A stretch of 64,000 bases of DNA from Stenopsyche tienmushanensis (GCA_008973525.1 WACJ01000320.1:248001-312000); one strand, 5' to 3'. Shown: positions 38,101-53,100, counted from the first letter of the stretch. Numbers and translations are program-made. Notes: a model not told the origin generated them from the letters alone.

Positions 38101-41100
38101 TTACAAAGTTACCAAAAAATAATAATACAGGTCATAAGATTGCAAAATAATTTTATATGCTTACAAAAAATTACAAAAGAAAAATTCACAGAAAATAACA
38201 AAACAAATTATTCATTATGATTATGATAACCTAAAAAACAATTTCCACAACATAGAGGTGGATTATTTGGACACGTTTGACATCTCCACGAAGTTTCGGT
38301 GCGCTTATTGTTTTTCGAGCACCACCTGCAGCGTAAATAATAAGTTTTTCTCTTATAATTTTCTGGGACAGGAATTTTTTCTAAAGCATGCTGCGTGTTT
38401 GTATTGACTACTGTTAAACCAGAAGTGGTAGCTACAATGTCTCTATGACTTTTTAAATTACTAATCCCTAATAGCGATTTTATCAAACTATCTCTAAACT
38501 CTAGAATTTTTTTTTTATCACCAATTTTCAAACGATATAAAATAAACGCATTTAATACTGCCATGTCCAGCAGATGAAATATTATTTTTTTATACCACCG
38601 AATCGTTTTTCGGGGGCACGAATAATAGGATATCAGTTGATCCGATCTATCAACACCACCCATAAATTTGTTGTATTCCGCAACTTCAATGGGCTTTATT
38701 TTTATGATTCCATATCTGTTAGTTTTTTCGATGAGCTGAGGGTGATGTTTGGTTGTAATGCTTAATACGTCTCTAGTATCGTGCCATTTTGAAATATATA
38801 TATTATTTTTTCTTAACCATATGTGTTCTCCCTTTTTAACCTTCTTCTTTGTTATTTCTTCTGGATTTCCCCTTCTATTTGCACGTAATGTCCCTGTTGT
38901 ATGCGTCCTTTTTTCTAATAATTTACTTGATAGTGAAATGTTATTGTAAAAATTGTCCATAAAAACATGATGACCTTTGTGGAGGAATGGATTCATCAAT
39001 TTTAGTACACTAGCATCAATTTTGGTTCCCCTAGGTTCGTTATCAAATAACCTTCCTCTATAGATTTCTAGATTATGGATGTATCCATTTGGGGAACACA
39101 ATTTATAAAATTTGATGCCATACTTAGCTTTCTTCCCTTTCATGTATTGCCGTAACCACAGTCGCCCTCGATGAAGAAGAAGAGATTCATCTAAAGAAAT
39201 TTCTTCCGATGGAGAATATACATCTTGAAAATTCGAAACAACGATGTCAACAAGTGGACTTATTTTTGACATCCTGTCATTGTTGTTTATAGTACAATTC
39301 AAACATCTCAATATTTTTTCGAATCTTCTGCCTGACATTACATAAGAAAGTATTGGATGGTAATACAATAGATCTCGTGAAAACATTTTTCTTAGTGTTG
39401 GAAAGCCTATCTGCCCACCGAGCAAACACAGCCCAAAAAATTTATCCAATTCCATACCATTTATTTCATTGAATTTGGTTTGTTTTTTGCAGTTTGTTTT
39501 TGGTAAATTGTTTTTCGACAACTTTTTTCCATAAGCATTTGTACATTCTATCAATAATTTTTTAACTTCCTCAGTCCAAATACTTCTAAAAATGTCTATA
39601 GGTCCATCGCAAAAATCGAATTATTTACCAAAATTAATTTATTTTACTCAGAAAAGTTTGAGAGTCTTTAAGCAATATAAATGGTTTGTTTTTTTGTCCC
39701 TTTTTTTTGTCCCTTTTTTTGTCCCTCGAAGGCGGTATACAATAGACTAATCCGGCGCGAGAGGTTTAGCCGAGCAAGTTTTATCTGCAGATGCCGTCAC
39801 AGATGTGCTCCGGCTAAGACGGGATACGCCGGGATCGTACGGCAAACGGTTAAAGAGCCGCTGTCTATTGTAAATGCATCTATTTTAATAAATAATGGTC
39901 AGATATGATCAGGAATAATATTATTTTTGTAATACAAAGAAAAAAAAAGGTGACTATTTTTTACACATCTTCACGAAAATAATTAAGAGGCAGGGGGGTT
40001 AAAGACATTTTGATAGATATATTAAAAAAATAAATACCTTGAAGTTTTCGACTCCTTCGCCGACTTGTTCGACAATACCGGCGCACTCGAAGCCCAGGAT
40101 GAAGGGAGTCTTGGGCGGCGAATCGATGGCGCCCTGCCTCACCATCAGGTCTTGGAAGTTCAATCCGCTGCAAATAAAAAAACAAATTTATAAATAAGGA
40201 ATTTTTAATGGAAATGGCGATGATTGCCTGTAATTCAGAGATGGGGTTTGTAAGGGTTGCGTGTGAAAATCGATTGCGTCGCCACTGCAACGCGAGGGGG
40301 GGTTGTGGCCGAATGCAGTAAAAGCCGGTCGTTGCCTCATAAAATTTTCACTTTCGCCACGTGGGGCGAAAACTCACCACTTTTCCGAAAGGCAGCCACG
40401 CAATCGGAATGCCCTTGAAAAGGGTTTTTAGCACGCAAAAATAACATTTTTTAAATGAGATGCTATTCAAACAATCGAACCGGTTTACTATACAAGTGCA
40501 ATTCATACATTTTATTAGGGCATACCACACGAAGAGTCGGAATTGGAGTTCAATTATAAAGATTTAAAAGCCAAGTGGAAGCTAATTCACATACAATATT
40601 TCGAGCATTTGCTTCTTTTTTTTGCATTATCTTGCTTCAATAGGATAGGTTAAAAGGCTGGATAAATGGATGCTCACCGCAAAATCTCATTTTTAAATTG
40701 AATCATTGCTTTGAATGAAAAATGGATTTTATACGACAACAAGAAAAAAGATCTGGGCAGTGTTTCAATGTTCAAATTCCGAAAGAATTCCGGACGTTCA
40801 TGTGATACGCCCTAATAGACTTCGTTTAACGTCCGCACGATTGTATAGCGATTAGACGTTAAATTTTCAATTCCGAAGAATACCCGATGAATAATAGTTT
40901 AAGTGACTGATAACGTCAACCACATGAGTCACGGTCTACGTCACGGACGGGGGAAATACTTTTATTAGTGCAGGCCGAGGGCGATATTGCTAATGTTTTG
41001 GAGCATTAGACTTTTAAAGTTCGACACCCCTGCTGGCGCCTCCCGGTTGGCGACGTAGGTCAGGGGTGGGCAACCGAGGGGAGGGTTCGGCCTACGTGAC

Positions 41101-44100
41101 GCCAGACGTCTGGGCGCTCGACCCACCCCAATCCGCTACCCTAGTCTGCCACCCTAGACTGCCACCCTACGATTGCCACCCTCTACCGCCACGAGCACCG
41201 GCAGCTGCTCGCCCACAATCCTTTCGCAACAGCAACAGCTTACACACCCTAGGGTAAAATGCGATATTGCTTTCAACCAATATATTATACATCGATTCTT
41301 CGATCTTATGGCGGTTTAAACGAAGCACAAACCCCATTAGCTGATGATAACCGAACCATAAACGAATCTAGCAAAGGTGAAAAAATAAAAAGCGCACAAG
41401 ATGAAAGTTCAATATACTCTCAGTTATTACAAAAAAATCTTTATTTGGAATTGTTACAGGTACAGGTCTCATCCCATTCTAGAAAAATTATCAATCGCTT
41501 AATAAATTGATAAACAATTCGTTATTGTCTCGTAAATTACCGCGTCTTATCGCGGGCATTGTTGTAACATTAGCAATGCGGTGTGTGCAGAAATAGTTAT
41601 TTTTATACAAATAACCATAACCGCAAAAACTTCTTGATAAAAGAGAACCAATACGCTGTATTAATTACCACCAGACTAATGTCCTTAGCATGCGAAAAAA
41701 ATGCAATTGTATATTATCGAATGATCACATCCAGAAATATATTGGGGAGGTCGTCTAATTTCAAACCGCAATAATTGCAAACATATCTTTAAAATTCATC
41801 GAATTGGACGACCCTCTTTCGTCGTCGGTTAAACAGAAATACGCATCGCCTTCCCGGTACGATTTCCACCCTTTAGCAAAGTTCCCGGAAGTTTAGATCC
41901 CTCGTCCAGACGTTAAAAAAAAACCAGTCGTAATTGAAGACAGTCGAGACGGGGGGGTGGATTTAAAAAATGAACTGCCACATTGAAACTGAAAGCGAGG
42001 AAATAATAGCCCCGGGCGTACGTAATTATGGCATTCGGCTGTGCGATCCACATTTAGATCGTTGCAACAGGAAATCGGGGGGTTTCCAGGTATTTGCGAA
42101 AAAAGTGGTAGCATGCAATTGCGTGGCGTTCGGGTCGCATGCCATGGGGTTCCCTGGCGAACGGTCTCCGGGCACGCAATAGACCTGCGGCGACGCCGAG
42201 GGCTCCTGCAGGTTCCTCGACTAGACTATTCGTCACCCCGTTTGTCCATATTCCAGATACACGATCGACGATTCGCAGAATGTTTCCTCCTGAACCCTCA
42301 ACGAAGATAATTTATGCTTTTGTGCTATCGGTCATTTGAGTTAATTTAACTGTCTTCGTCGAACTGGCGCCGACCTGAAGCAATCATTAGTTTTGAAGTA
42401 CATACATAGTCGGAACGCATCTACCCTCGGAATGAATTGCTTTCAATATTTAATATTCATAATAAATGCCATAAGGGTTGCTATTAATTTGAGTGTAATC
42501 ACGTCTAATAAGACTTGAAAAGCTGGACAACAACGCTGTCCAACATTGTGTTTCTATTGCCTGGTCCCTATCTCGACGCTATAGAAGGATTGACTGTGTT
42601 CTTGTTTTCCTAAATACGCTGTAATGCACTCAAATAGATAATTTAAAATAGAAAACGTCCATAAATAAAAATGATAAACAACTCGATCTCAAATCCGGAA
42701 TGTTATATTAGCTGATAGGTCAAAAATCAGAACGTTTGGGATAAAACTCTGGAACACCACATCGATATTAAACAGCGCATTCAATCCAAAGTACTGTATC
42801 CGACAACTGACACTCCCTGGTTTGATATAAACAAGATGGCTAAAGTCATACAAGCAATTGAGAGATACAGCATCAGCCAAAAGATATTGAACGTACACCC
42901 AGAGCCGCAACGAGGGTACGAAGCGCCATGGCAAGTATCTAAATTGCAGCCCCCCTCCCCAATTTAAAATTTAAAAAGTTAAATAACACTATTATAAATG
43001 CAATCTATTAAATATTATTAGAATGTATATTTTAAATACTGAAAATTTGGACATGAGAAAGCTGTGCACAAAATAGGTGCCGCGTTTGCTCACGATGGAA
43101 TAAAACATAACTCCAAATAAGGGAGCTTCCATGATCGTGCAGATGATAGAAAATGCCGCAAAATGCCCTAAAAGAGGACGGAGCGGCCACTAGGTCTGTG
43201 TGTCCAATCGGTCCGCTTTTGGGACCGCTGATACCTGAACATGTCAATTACGAATTCTCTTAACAAAATGGAGTTGTGCGAAAAAGATTGATCAGGTGGG
43301 TTGATTAAATTTCACAATCGGTCGGTATTCCGCGTTTGCGCCCCAAGCTCAGACCAAATGGGATAAAAATAAAATCAAACAAGATAACATGATTTAAATA
43401 AGAATTTGTCTGATATTCAAGGCGACAACCAAAAGAAATGTATATTTATAATGGCACGAATATTATTCATCGGCAAGGAAGTTTGAGTCAGAGTTGAAGT
43501 TGTAAGGCGTTCCCGACATGGATCGTTACGCTTGTTTACGTAGGAAATGGTTCAAATTCCGCCGCGAAGAATTATAGCAGAAAATGAGAATTTAATTGGT
43601 ATGAGAACGACAATACGCACGGCTCAAAATTGAATTACATTCAAATCGAATAAGACGTGAAGACTCTAAAAGGATGGCGGATTAGCGGGGAATACAAACG
43701 AGCGCTGCTCCAAGGCTGGGATCTCATCCCTGCTGAATATATGGAGCGCGCATTGACTGGTTTCGACCAAGAAAAAAAAAACCAGGTAAAACACCTTGGA
43801 TTATTTACAGTGCGCGCACCATTCCGACCTTCATCTCCACAGACACCACAAAAGATCGCCAACAAAAAAAGCGCAGATATTTAACCACCCTATATGGCGT
43901 CGTTTCGTCGATCGGGATCTCATTTGTTGAAGCTGCAATTAGCTGATCTTTCGCTCAAAATGATTATTTTTGATCTCGTCGTCGGGCCAGTTAAGAATGC
44001 TTACGTCTCGTTAAACATGTATTGTCAGAGTAAATGTTATTGTTAAAACTACCATGTGGCATTTAACTACAATAGAATGCTTTCATAATGTGATAACACA

Positions 44101-47100
44101 TTACGAGCAATGTCAGGCATCCTCGCCACAGAAAGCAAACGACGTCATCCTAAGCCACATAATTAATTTGATGGAAGAATGGGGACGGGGAATGAAGTAT
44201 TGATCGTTATTGTCGTTGGGCTTTCAATTACGATACCTCGTCTGGCGACGTGTCTGCTTTTATGTATTTAACAGAAATCAATCGTAGGGTAATATTAACA
44301 CTCGGTGCTGCGTATTAATCATTTGTGTTTCCGTGGGTACGCTCAAACAATAACAAAAATATCAAAATTCGAACTCAAGTGTCGAAAGTCGTGCTACAAG
44401 AAAAATATTAAATTTATAATGGATTTGTCCGTATCCGGTTAGAAACCATCAGGTATGGGGTCTTCTTAGGTCGTTGGTGGTCAATTATATATGGACTTAA
44501 AACTCAGCATGATAACAAGAGTGATTCTATTTGAAACGCTTTGGTATCGATCGACCCAAATGTATCGATTTCAAGCTTCAACAAATGCATTATTTTGTTA
44601 CTAAAAGTTAAGATTCACATATGTATTGTTTGTGTTTATCCAACAATATTGAGGTTCATTTATAGATATACAAACGTCACTCACGCTGCGCGGTCCTGAG
44701 AGAAAAATTTAACTCAATTTAAAATCAACTCATTAATCAAAGTACATTTTTGTGATATTTATGCAAGCCATCATTTAATTAGGACTGACTTATTTCTTAA
44801 GGTGTTAAAATTAAATTAATCACCACCTTAAAAAAGCGCAAAACGACTACATACATTTTTTTTGTCGTCGAGCGACATTTTCATTGTAGAATCGCAAGAG
44901 ATTCGTCATTCGCCAGGGAAGCACGTTCGTCCAAGCAGAAGAAGGAGAAGCTTCGTGTCAGTGTGGAGCCGTTTTAGATTTAGGCCATTATCTTTGACAC
45001 GCAATCCGAACCCAAAATTATTTTGAACGCGGTGAAGGCACTCTAACAATGGAGACCTTCGAAAAAAAAATATCCACAATACCTCTCTCAAAGGAACGTA
45101 TAAAAATGACGGATTAAATCGCCCAAATGGGACACAATTCATATCAAACGGAAACCTGATAAGAATCCATAATAGGATAGTCGAAATACGCCCGACTTAC
45201 GCATTTAAGGCTTCAATAAGTAACATAATCCGGCACAACAGAGGGCAAATCTTAATTTAGCAATATCTGCGAAAATGTTTCAATCTCTCTTTTTGAACTT
45301 TAACTGACAAAACTCGTTTTGTCTAGTTAAAACTAGTTTTAACTCAAATTATTTTTTTGCTAACAGTAAATTAACTAAAGTATTAACTAGTTTCAACTGA
45401 AAAAACGCATTCTTACTAAATACGGATTTAAACTAACATATACACTACTAGGGAATCCAATCCCGGGATCTCGGATAGTTTTAGGTGCTCATGAATCCCG
45501 GAATTATTAGTAAACGTAATCCCGAAAAAATCGGGAATGAAATTTTTATCTAAAAGAAATCGTACACCAGCACGCTGAAGGCTACTAAATCGAGACATTC
45601 GCAGCGAAATCTGGACGCTTGGTAACAATGGCGTAACTACTAATTGGCGAGCTTAGGCGACGCCTAGGGGTAGTAACTGTCTCATCTATGTATACATATA
45701 TATACAATACATATATGTTTTTCAAATTGTTATATTAATCTTTCCCAACCGGTGATGTATTTACTACACCTCGACTCTAATAATGGGAATATCGATATGA
45801 AATATAATAGATACGAGGTTCAAAATACTTGTATTCCTTGTGTTAGCAAATGCTGTTATAGGTCGAATCTAGTCCTGGGTATATGCACGCTTCAAAGAAA
45901 TGTAATATTATATAACAAAGTTGTAATAAAATATCTCTTAATTTTAGAATGTGTCTTGTAAAACTTAAAAGACCGGGCTGCCCAAAATCTACCACTAGGT
46001 TCCTCAATTGATCGCAAAATTAAATGAAACTAGATCACCAACCAAGTGTTGTTATAGTGGATTAGATCCTGGACTGTTATTTTAAAGGTTCGGGTTCAAA
46101 TCCAGATTGTGGAAAAAAATTCACCGTACCAACAAATTTGGTAGATAGGAAATATTAATATTTCTGATCGATCGTCTCAATCCAGGTTTACTCTGATTTC
46201 CTGGATTTGAAAGAGTAAATGCTGAGGCGATTAATAAAGTCGTGCTGGAACGCCCATGGGAGAGTGATTGAATTTGCAACAATAATTAAATTATCATTTA
46301 TATATAATGTTCTCTGATATGACGTTTACCTAGTGATTGTTTAATTGGATTATTACAAACTAGCTGGTAGCCGGCACGTTGCTGCCACAGAAGTAATGAT
46401 TCTAAAAATATCGTTTGAAATTTGAAAGAGTTATCATGTTGGTTTTTTTTATAAATATGGACAAACATACAAACCTTGATTTTTATATATTAGACTATGC
46501 CTATGTTACTCGCGCAATCCTTAGCAATAAGTGGATGAAGTTTTATCGCAATCTGATGAACGGTATGACAGCGCATTACATACGAACAAACAGATATTAT
46601 TTTTTATATATTTAAAGTAAGGCCAAAATATATTCAGTCATGCAAGTGTACAAAGCGTTTCCAAACTTAATGTCGATAGTGTTTATATTATACGAATTAT
46701 GACGATTTAAAGATGCCCAAATTAGAAATTACTGTTATAAATAAGAGAAACTATGTCTGTCCCACTCGATATATGAGTTTGATACAATTTTCGCGACGGG
46801 CAAAAGTGCCAATCAACATAAATTAGCAAACTTTTCTTAATTGCACGACGAAGTTTTCACGCACGTGTAAATTTTGCGTTCACCGCACGAACAATGCTTT
46901 TGCTGCGTTCAAAATGTCACGAAATGCCCGCGAGATCTTCGCTGTGTCCGATTCAGGACCGACGGAACCAGATCGAATCGATTATCCCCAATAAGGCGAT
47001 AACCCAGTTCAACTATTGGCCGAAGACAAATCGAGCTATTTACAACTTCATTACCTGCGATCGAATGACGGATGAAGAGTAGAATAAGCAGAGAGGGCGA

Positions 47101-50100
47101 CCGATCCGCAAGCGACCCTCTTTTGCTAGTTTCGCACATGGTTATTTATATTTGATCCTGGAAAATTCGAGGGAATCCGGATGCGGTGCGGCGGAATTGC
47201 TCGAGCTGAAATTCTGAATACCTTTATTGCGGTCTTTGCAATTTATGTTATGGTTCTGGATTAACCCCTCTGATACGGCGAACTTATGTTATCAATTGAA
47301 AATACGACACGGCAAACACATTTCGGGAGGGCGCGCCGCGTATGATTTTATCGAGCGAATGCCAGAATTGTACCACGAAGAAACCGGAGAGAAACGGGCA
47401 AAGGCTTGCGAAGTTATCTTGCGTCATGTTGGACGAATAAGTTGTTTGATGTAAGACAAAAAGCGGATTCCCACAAAACTTAAATGCTTAATCATTAAAC
47501 TCAACCACGGTCATTCAAAAGGGACTTGTTTCTGAAACGGCGAAAATTCTCGCACATTGAGTGTGACGATTAGTGAATCGGAGACAAAGACGGGTTGTCT
47601 TGCGTCTCATCATACAATCATCGATGGCAAGTCGTGCTGTAAAGGTACCCCTACACGTCTAAATATTAACAACTATTACGAAAAGCGATCCATGGCACTC
47701 ATCTATTTCTAATACAATATTAATAGATAGAGAGTCATCACATCAATCATCAATAGATGACGACAAAATAAAAAATTATTACAGAATTGGGGGATAGGTT
47801 CCATTCTTTTTAAAACCCGCATAACTTCAAATCAATGTGATAGAATGTACCAAAAATCGCATAAAAAAAAGGTTAATTAAAAAAATCATAAAAATAAAAA
47901 CAATACATATTTATCTTAAAATTACTTTATCACTGGATGAAATAAACAGTTTTCATTACATGCAGAAGTTGAAGGCAATGGTTCCTTACAATTAGAATTG
48001 TTCTCAATTTTCTATACAGTTCGTGATATGAAGACAGTCAATTCTTAAGCTCGCAATGAAATTTGAAAGCTCGTTCAGAATTTGAGTGATGTACAATAAA
48101 TAGATTTTCAAATTTATTGCAAAGTTGACTATCCTTAATTTTTTAATGCGCATTCGCATAAAAAAGACTTGAACTACATGCAAAAATGAAGGATAAGTTT
48201 CATTACATTTGAAAATCGCATAACTTCAAAATCGCATAAAAAAAACCCAAGTGTATATCAATTATATACTGCGCGGTCCTGTGAGAAAAATGGATTTTTT
48301 GTGAACAATAAGTGGTGGACATACGAATATTTGAATTTATGTGAATTTGTGCCTTATGGTGTTTGCTTAGAGAATGTTTAAAGATCTACACGATATGCCG
48401 AGGAAGATGAAGAGGGTGATCTAAAAGAGATCATGGTTCGACAACGAGGACAACTTTTAGATAAGGCATAAAGATATATGTATGTATGTACTTTTATATT
48501 ACAGACTTGAGTCGCCTCCTGTGCCATACACCTACGACATCTAAATAGCTGATATTATTGTTGGAGTGGAATTCGATACATTCCAGATACCATTGTCTAG
48601 CCATAAATTCCTCAGCATTCAAACTTCGATCTGCAATGTGTCAATGCAAATACGCAGGAATTTACAGCCAAGGCCTCGGTCATTAATGAATGCACATTTT
48701 TAGCATATCGATGATGCACATCTATGCAAAGGTTTATCTCGTGAATGACAACTCTTTTATCTACAACAACGTCACAAGGAAAGCACAATTTGTCGCGTCG
48801 TAGAAAGCGATAGCGTTTGTTCAAAGAATTTGTTTCCAAGCATTCCAATCGCTGATTATTGGCCAGTCTAGGATATTTTGTGTGGTATTCCACAATCGAT
48901 GTTTATTTTCTACGATCGATTCAGAAGTGGATTAAATGTTTGTGCATTCTGCAGACGATACATAATATAATATATATGTACGTGTGCCTGGATTGACAAT
49001 GATTAATTTTAATATCGCATAAATTCAATATCATTTCCATAGCAAATAAGGCTGGGAATAAATTTCGTCGTGAGGAATATTCAAGGTCGGATATGTGATT
49101 GAAATTCTTCCATCGCCATAAATTTCGCACTTAATTAATTTGCTGGACACCAATTGAAGTCTTGGCACACATTCGCGTCCCGATCATAAATTGAATTGCA
49201 AATTTCAAATGAAAATTATGGAATGGATTTAGCTGAGATGTTTCATCAACAGGTTGTTAACCAAATTCCAACAAGTTTGTTCCCATTTGTGAAAACTTGT
49301 TGATCGTCTTTTTCCTACCATCGTTGGCGATTTTCCATCAATCTTCCTTAATAACGGTGATTACAGCCGTCTACAAAAATATACTTCCAAGGCCAAAACA
49401 ATGGAAAAATAGGAGAAAAGCAGACCGAGATTTTGCAACCATTTCCACAAAGCTAATTTTTATTTCAGTCATCAGAAGAATTACAGTCTAACAAGCTTTC
49501 AACGTTGCGGACATTTATTTAAAAAAATCTAAAATTCATTAATCGTAGATACCGGCATTAAATTAAAATCTACAAAGCTGCTTTATTGTCTACAAGTACT
49601 TTATGTCAATTATTCTTAAATAAACGTCGTCTATTTTCGATACAAGGTGGTTATGGCTTCAGTAGACGTGGCTAAAGTTGTAGTGCAGTACAACGATTTG
49701 GCATGCGATCAATTGTTCGACAATTAATATAACAAATTACGCTCTCGTTGCGATAGTGAAGGACGAGTATTTTTAAAAAAACAAAACAAAACAGCGGATT
49801 TGATGTGCATTATCACTTTCTAGATAACACATGTTCGTCGAACAACAACGATAAACGCAATAAAAACGAGATTGAATGTTTATACAGGAAGATATAGCGC
49901 ATAATTTGAATATGGAGAAGTCGATAAAAACGTTTATTATAAATGGTCCAGAACGACAGACGAGATTCGAGCTGCATGCGAGTGTATGAAAAATAAGATG
50001 ACACGCTCAATGCAAACATTTCTTTTCGCACGAGCATCGCTTGGCGATGATTTCATAAGCAAGTTCGCTTTTATTATCAACATAGCGTGTTTCAATTATT

Positions 50101-53100
50101 CGCCGATAAGCTTAAAAAAATATTTTGGAAGTTAATCCGACGGGTCGAATTTTTGCTGATTTCGTCCGCCGCCGCGTCAATTTTGATCCACGAAACTAAA
50201 CTCTGCCTCATATTGATCGCCTTTGTCTCGCGATCTTCGCCGAATATGCTGAGGGAATGCTGAACTTCGAGTCTAATTAACTGGAATGGGGCATTTCTTC
50301 CACGACATTTTGCGCCCACGCTCTGCAATCATTTCTGTTTTATTCCCGATTAATTGCTTTTACAAACATCAATTATGTCCGACGACTACACGTTAAACGG
50401 GAAGTATTAAATTCAGAAACGGAAATCCATTTTATTGTAGAGTCCTCTCATTTCTGCTAAATATAAATCGCGAGCAAATAATATTGAACGATTTGTTGCA
50501 GATTCAATCGAGGTGCACGAACTTGGTTACCCTCGCGAAAGCATTTTGCTATATAGTCTATATATGTTCCTCCGACCCCATGTTTGCCCATCATCGAGTA
50601 CGCATTTAGCAACGTCGAAAAGAGGGGTAACCTGCTTGCCCATGCGAATCCCATCCAGGAAGCAACTGTGACCAACCACCACGAATTCGTCGACCCCCCT
50701 CGGATCATCGCTTGGGCTATATTTAAATCCGATTTGAGATTTTTCCAGCGGACGGGCAATAGGTCTAAAAACGGAATGAGCTGATTAACATCGTCGCGGC
50801 CTTCGCATTCCGAAGCCCGTGATAACATTTGAATAGCTATTAATATGTTAAAGTGTTTATAGAAACTGCTATGGAAAATAAACATGTGGTTGAGAGGAAC
50901 GCAACGGCAGGGCTCGGGAGACCAACGCGGAAAACGGAGGCTGCTTCTCTTCATAAACAATTACGGGTAAATACATGGCACTTGGCTCTGTTCAGAGCCC
51001 AGCATCGTTTATACGAGATCTCGACTGCTCAAATAAGCCGAAGATAAAAGCAATAAATTAAATTCCTCGAAGTCCATAACCCTTCGTTTCGTGTGAAGTC
51101 CATTCGTTTTCACGGAGCATCTAGAAATTATAACAGCATGTTGAATTTCTTCGAATTCATTCAGACTTGAACGAATCTGTGTCGATCGAGGAGATTGAAA
51201 GAGCAACATTCAAACGATGTCAAGCTGAGGATCTAAATATGAAGACAGATTTGCATTAAATCCCGATTTTTCAATAAGAAACTTTAAAGCTTACACGAGA
51301 TTCCAGAAATATTTATAGGCAATGGGTAAAAAAATCATAAAGGTTAGTCATGGAATTTTTGACAAAGGCGACCGATGAGTGTACAACTGAAAATATGTTT
51401 ATCCAAAACATTCAAATTCTCAAACAATGATGATGATATTTATCCTAAATTTATCGCATCGATCATTCCTTTATGCATCCCTTATCGTAAGTATTTTTTT
51501 TGCTATTGTTGTGTTGGCTATTTCTACCTGCCCCAGTCTAAAAACTAGGACTCATATATTATAATAGCATTTAAAGGTGGTGATAATTCGCCATTCACTT
51601 TCCTCCCTAATGTTCCTATATACAAACAATTTAACCCTATGTGGAATGCGACAGGGAATCACCTCATGAAAATCCTTTATTCCATAAAGTCCGCTTAAGT
51701 TAGATAACGATTATCATAAGCAGTCGTTTTTTTTCGTAATTTTGTCCAAATGTGAATTTCTGTTCCCACATTTATTATTTTCCCGCATTTATCGTTCGAT
51801 TCATACCGGTTCCATTGAAAAACGAAAGATTAATAACCATGAATTTGAATGAAGCGTATGCTTTTTGTGCTCTTTTGTGTTCCTCCCTGATATAATTCAT
51901 GTGGCTATTTATTCGCTGCCAAAAATAGCCCCCAACAAATTAACCCCTTGTTTAACATAATATTTTTCGTTACTTGGCACGATAAGCAAACAGTGCTTTT
52001 GGGTGGTTGAAAAAACATGCGTGGCAACAAATCCGAAGCAGATAGAGCACACTTTTTCCTGCCACGGTGATGAATGAGGTTTGCTTTCCTCCAGTACCAA
52101 ATAACGAGCTATAACACGCCAAAAACAAAACAGTCGTAAGACGACTTTGTCGTAATGGAGACTATATGAAAAAAACAATGGGTGTTAACTCTAAGAGTCT
52201 TAACCCTTTGCATTCGAAAAGCTCATCTTAGACGCCACGCCATGGAATGCGGCAACTGAGAGGCGTTGATCTAAGATTACATTCAACTTCCAAGAGTTAA
52301 GTACAGTACCAGCTCGTAAATAAGTTTTCTAGTGCTTATTCTATTCATCCAGGAAATGTAAAATGATTTATCTCAAGATTAAAATAGACATATTGCTTCC
52401 TGAGGAAGTAGTTAAAATATTGGCTTAGAAATATGCTCAATCGATTCATAATATGTATGTCAAACTCTGTTAGAATAATTAAGAAGAGACTCGGTATTGA
52501 TGTTTGTCCTCCATTCCCAATGAATCTCGTTTAAATATAAAGCTATATACGATTTTATCAGGAATTAAAAGGGATCGCCACCGAACTGTGGCCACCGGAC
52601 AAACAGACGGACACACCGTCAAACAGAATGTAGGTGAAGGGTGCCCGCTCGCGCGTGGTTCGGACGTCGAAGCCATCAATGAACCCAGACCGTTTGATGA
52701 AGCAATAAAATAGTAGGGTAAATTGATAGAAAGACGAGTAGGGGAGAAATTGGTGCGGGCGTCCAAATGAATAGGGGTTTTAATTAGATTCGGAAAAAAA
52801 ACGCTCTTTACGAAATAAAATACCCGCAGCCAAATGAAATGGATTTCTAAAAGCCAACACCGCATTAGTAAATGAACTGATGCAATTGGTAACAGATCGC
52901 ACCCACATGAGAATCGGAGACAAATCTGATAGCGCCCCAATTCAGGCGTCGAAAACTACGGTTTGCGGGCGGTTGATATTGTTTTTGACTATCTCAAATG
53001 CATTTTTTAAATTTTAAAATGGCAAAGCTAAAAAAATTAAGATTTCCATCAAAAGAGTGTATTATACCGATAGAAGACACGTGGGGACTGAGACTTCAAA

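Larger units (their letters stand above)
37233..39998 (-). mobile_element. piggyBac-like DNA transposon with both ends and TTAA target duplications
   Basis: TTAA at 37229-37232 and TTAA at 39999-40002 flank a 2766-bp element. Its ends match as inverted repeats: left CCCCCCTGCCTCCTCG, right (reverse complement) CCCCCCTGCCTCTTAA, with 12 bases identical. Each end also has a subterminal inverted pair: CGTACATGATACG at 37251-37263 with its complement at 37295-37307, and TACAATAGAC at 39738-39747 with its complement at 39863-39872. The transposase body sits on the minus strand. It lies in intron 2 of the VAT1-like gene, 35 bp from the exon 2 donor and on the same strand. The good state of the ends suggests a fairly recent insertion. 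Confidence 0.88.

Noticed and set aside
43500..43580. tRNA-like B box (GGTTCAAATTCC) near 43552
   Set aside because: No matching A box or acceptor stem; it does not fold as a tRNA.
44906..45142. Minus-strand 78-codon frame (RSPLLECLHRVQNNFGF) as a LINE piece
   Set aside because: No reverse transcriptase or endonuclease motif could be placed.
50457..50960. 167-codon minus-strand frame in VAT1-like intron 1
   Set aside because: No recognisable motif, no splice or neighbour support; Cys/Trp/Met placement looks random.
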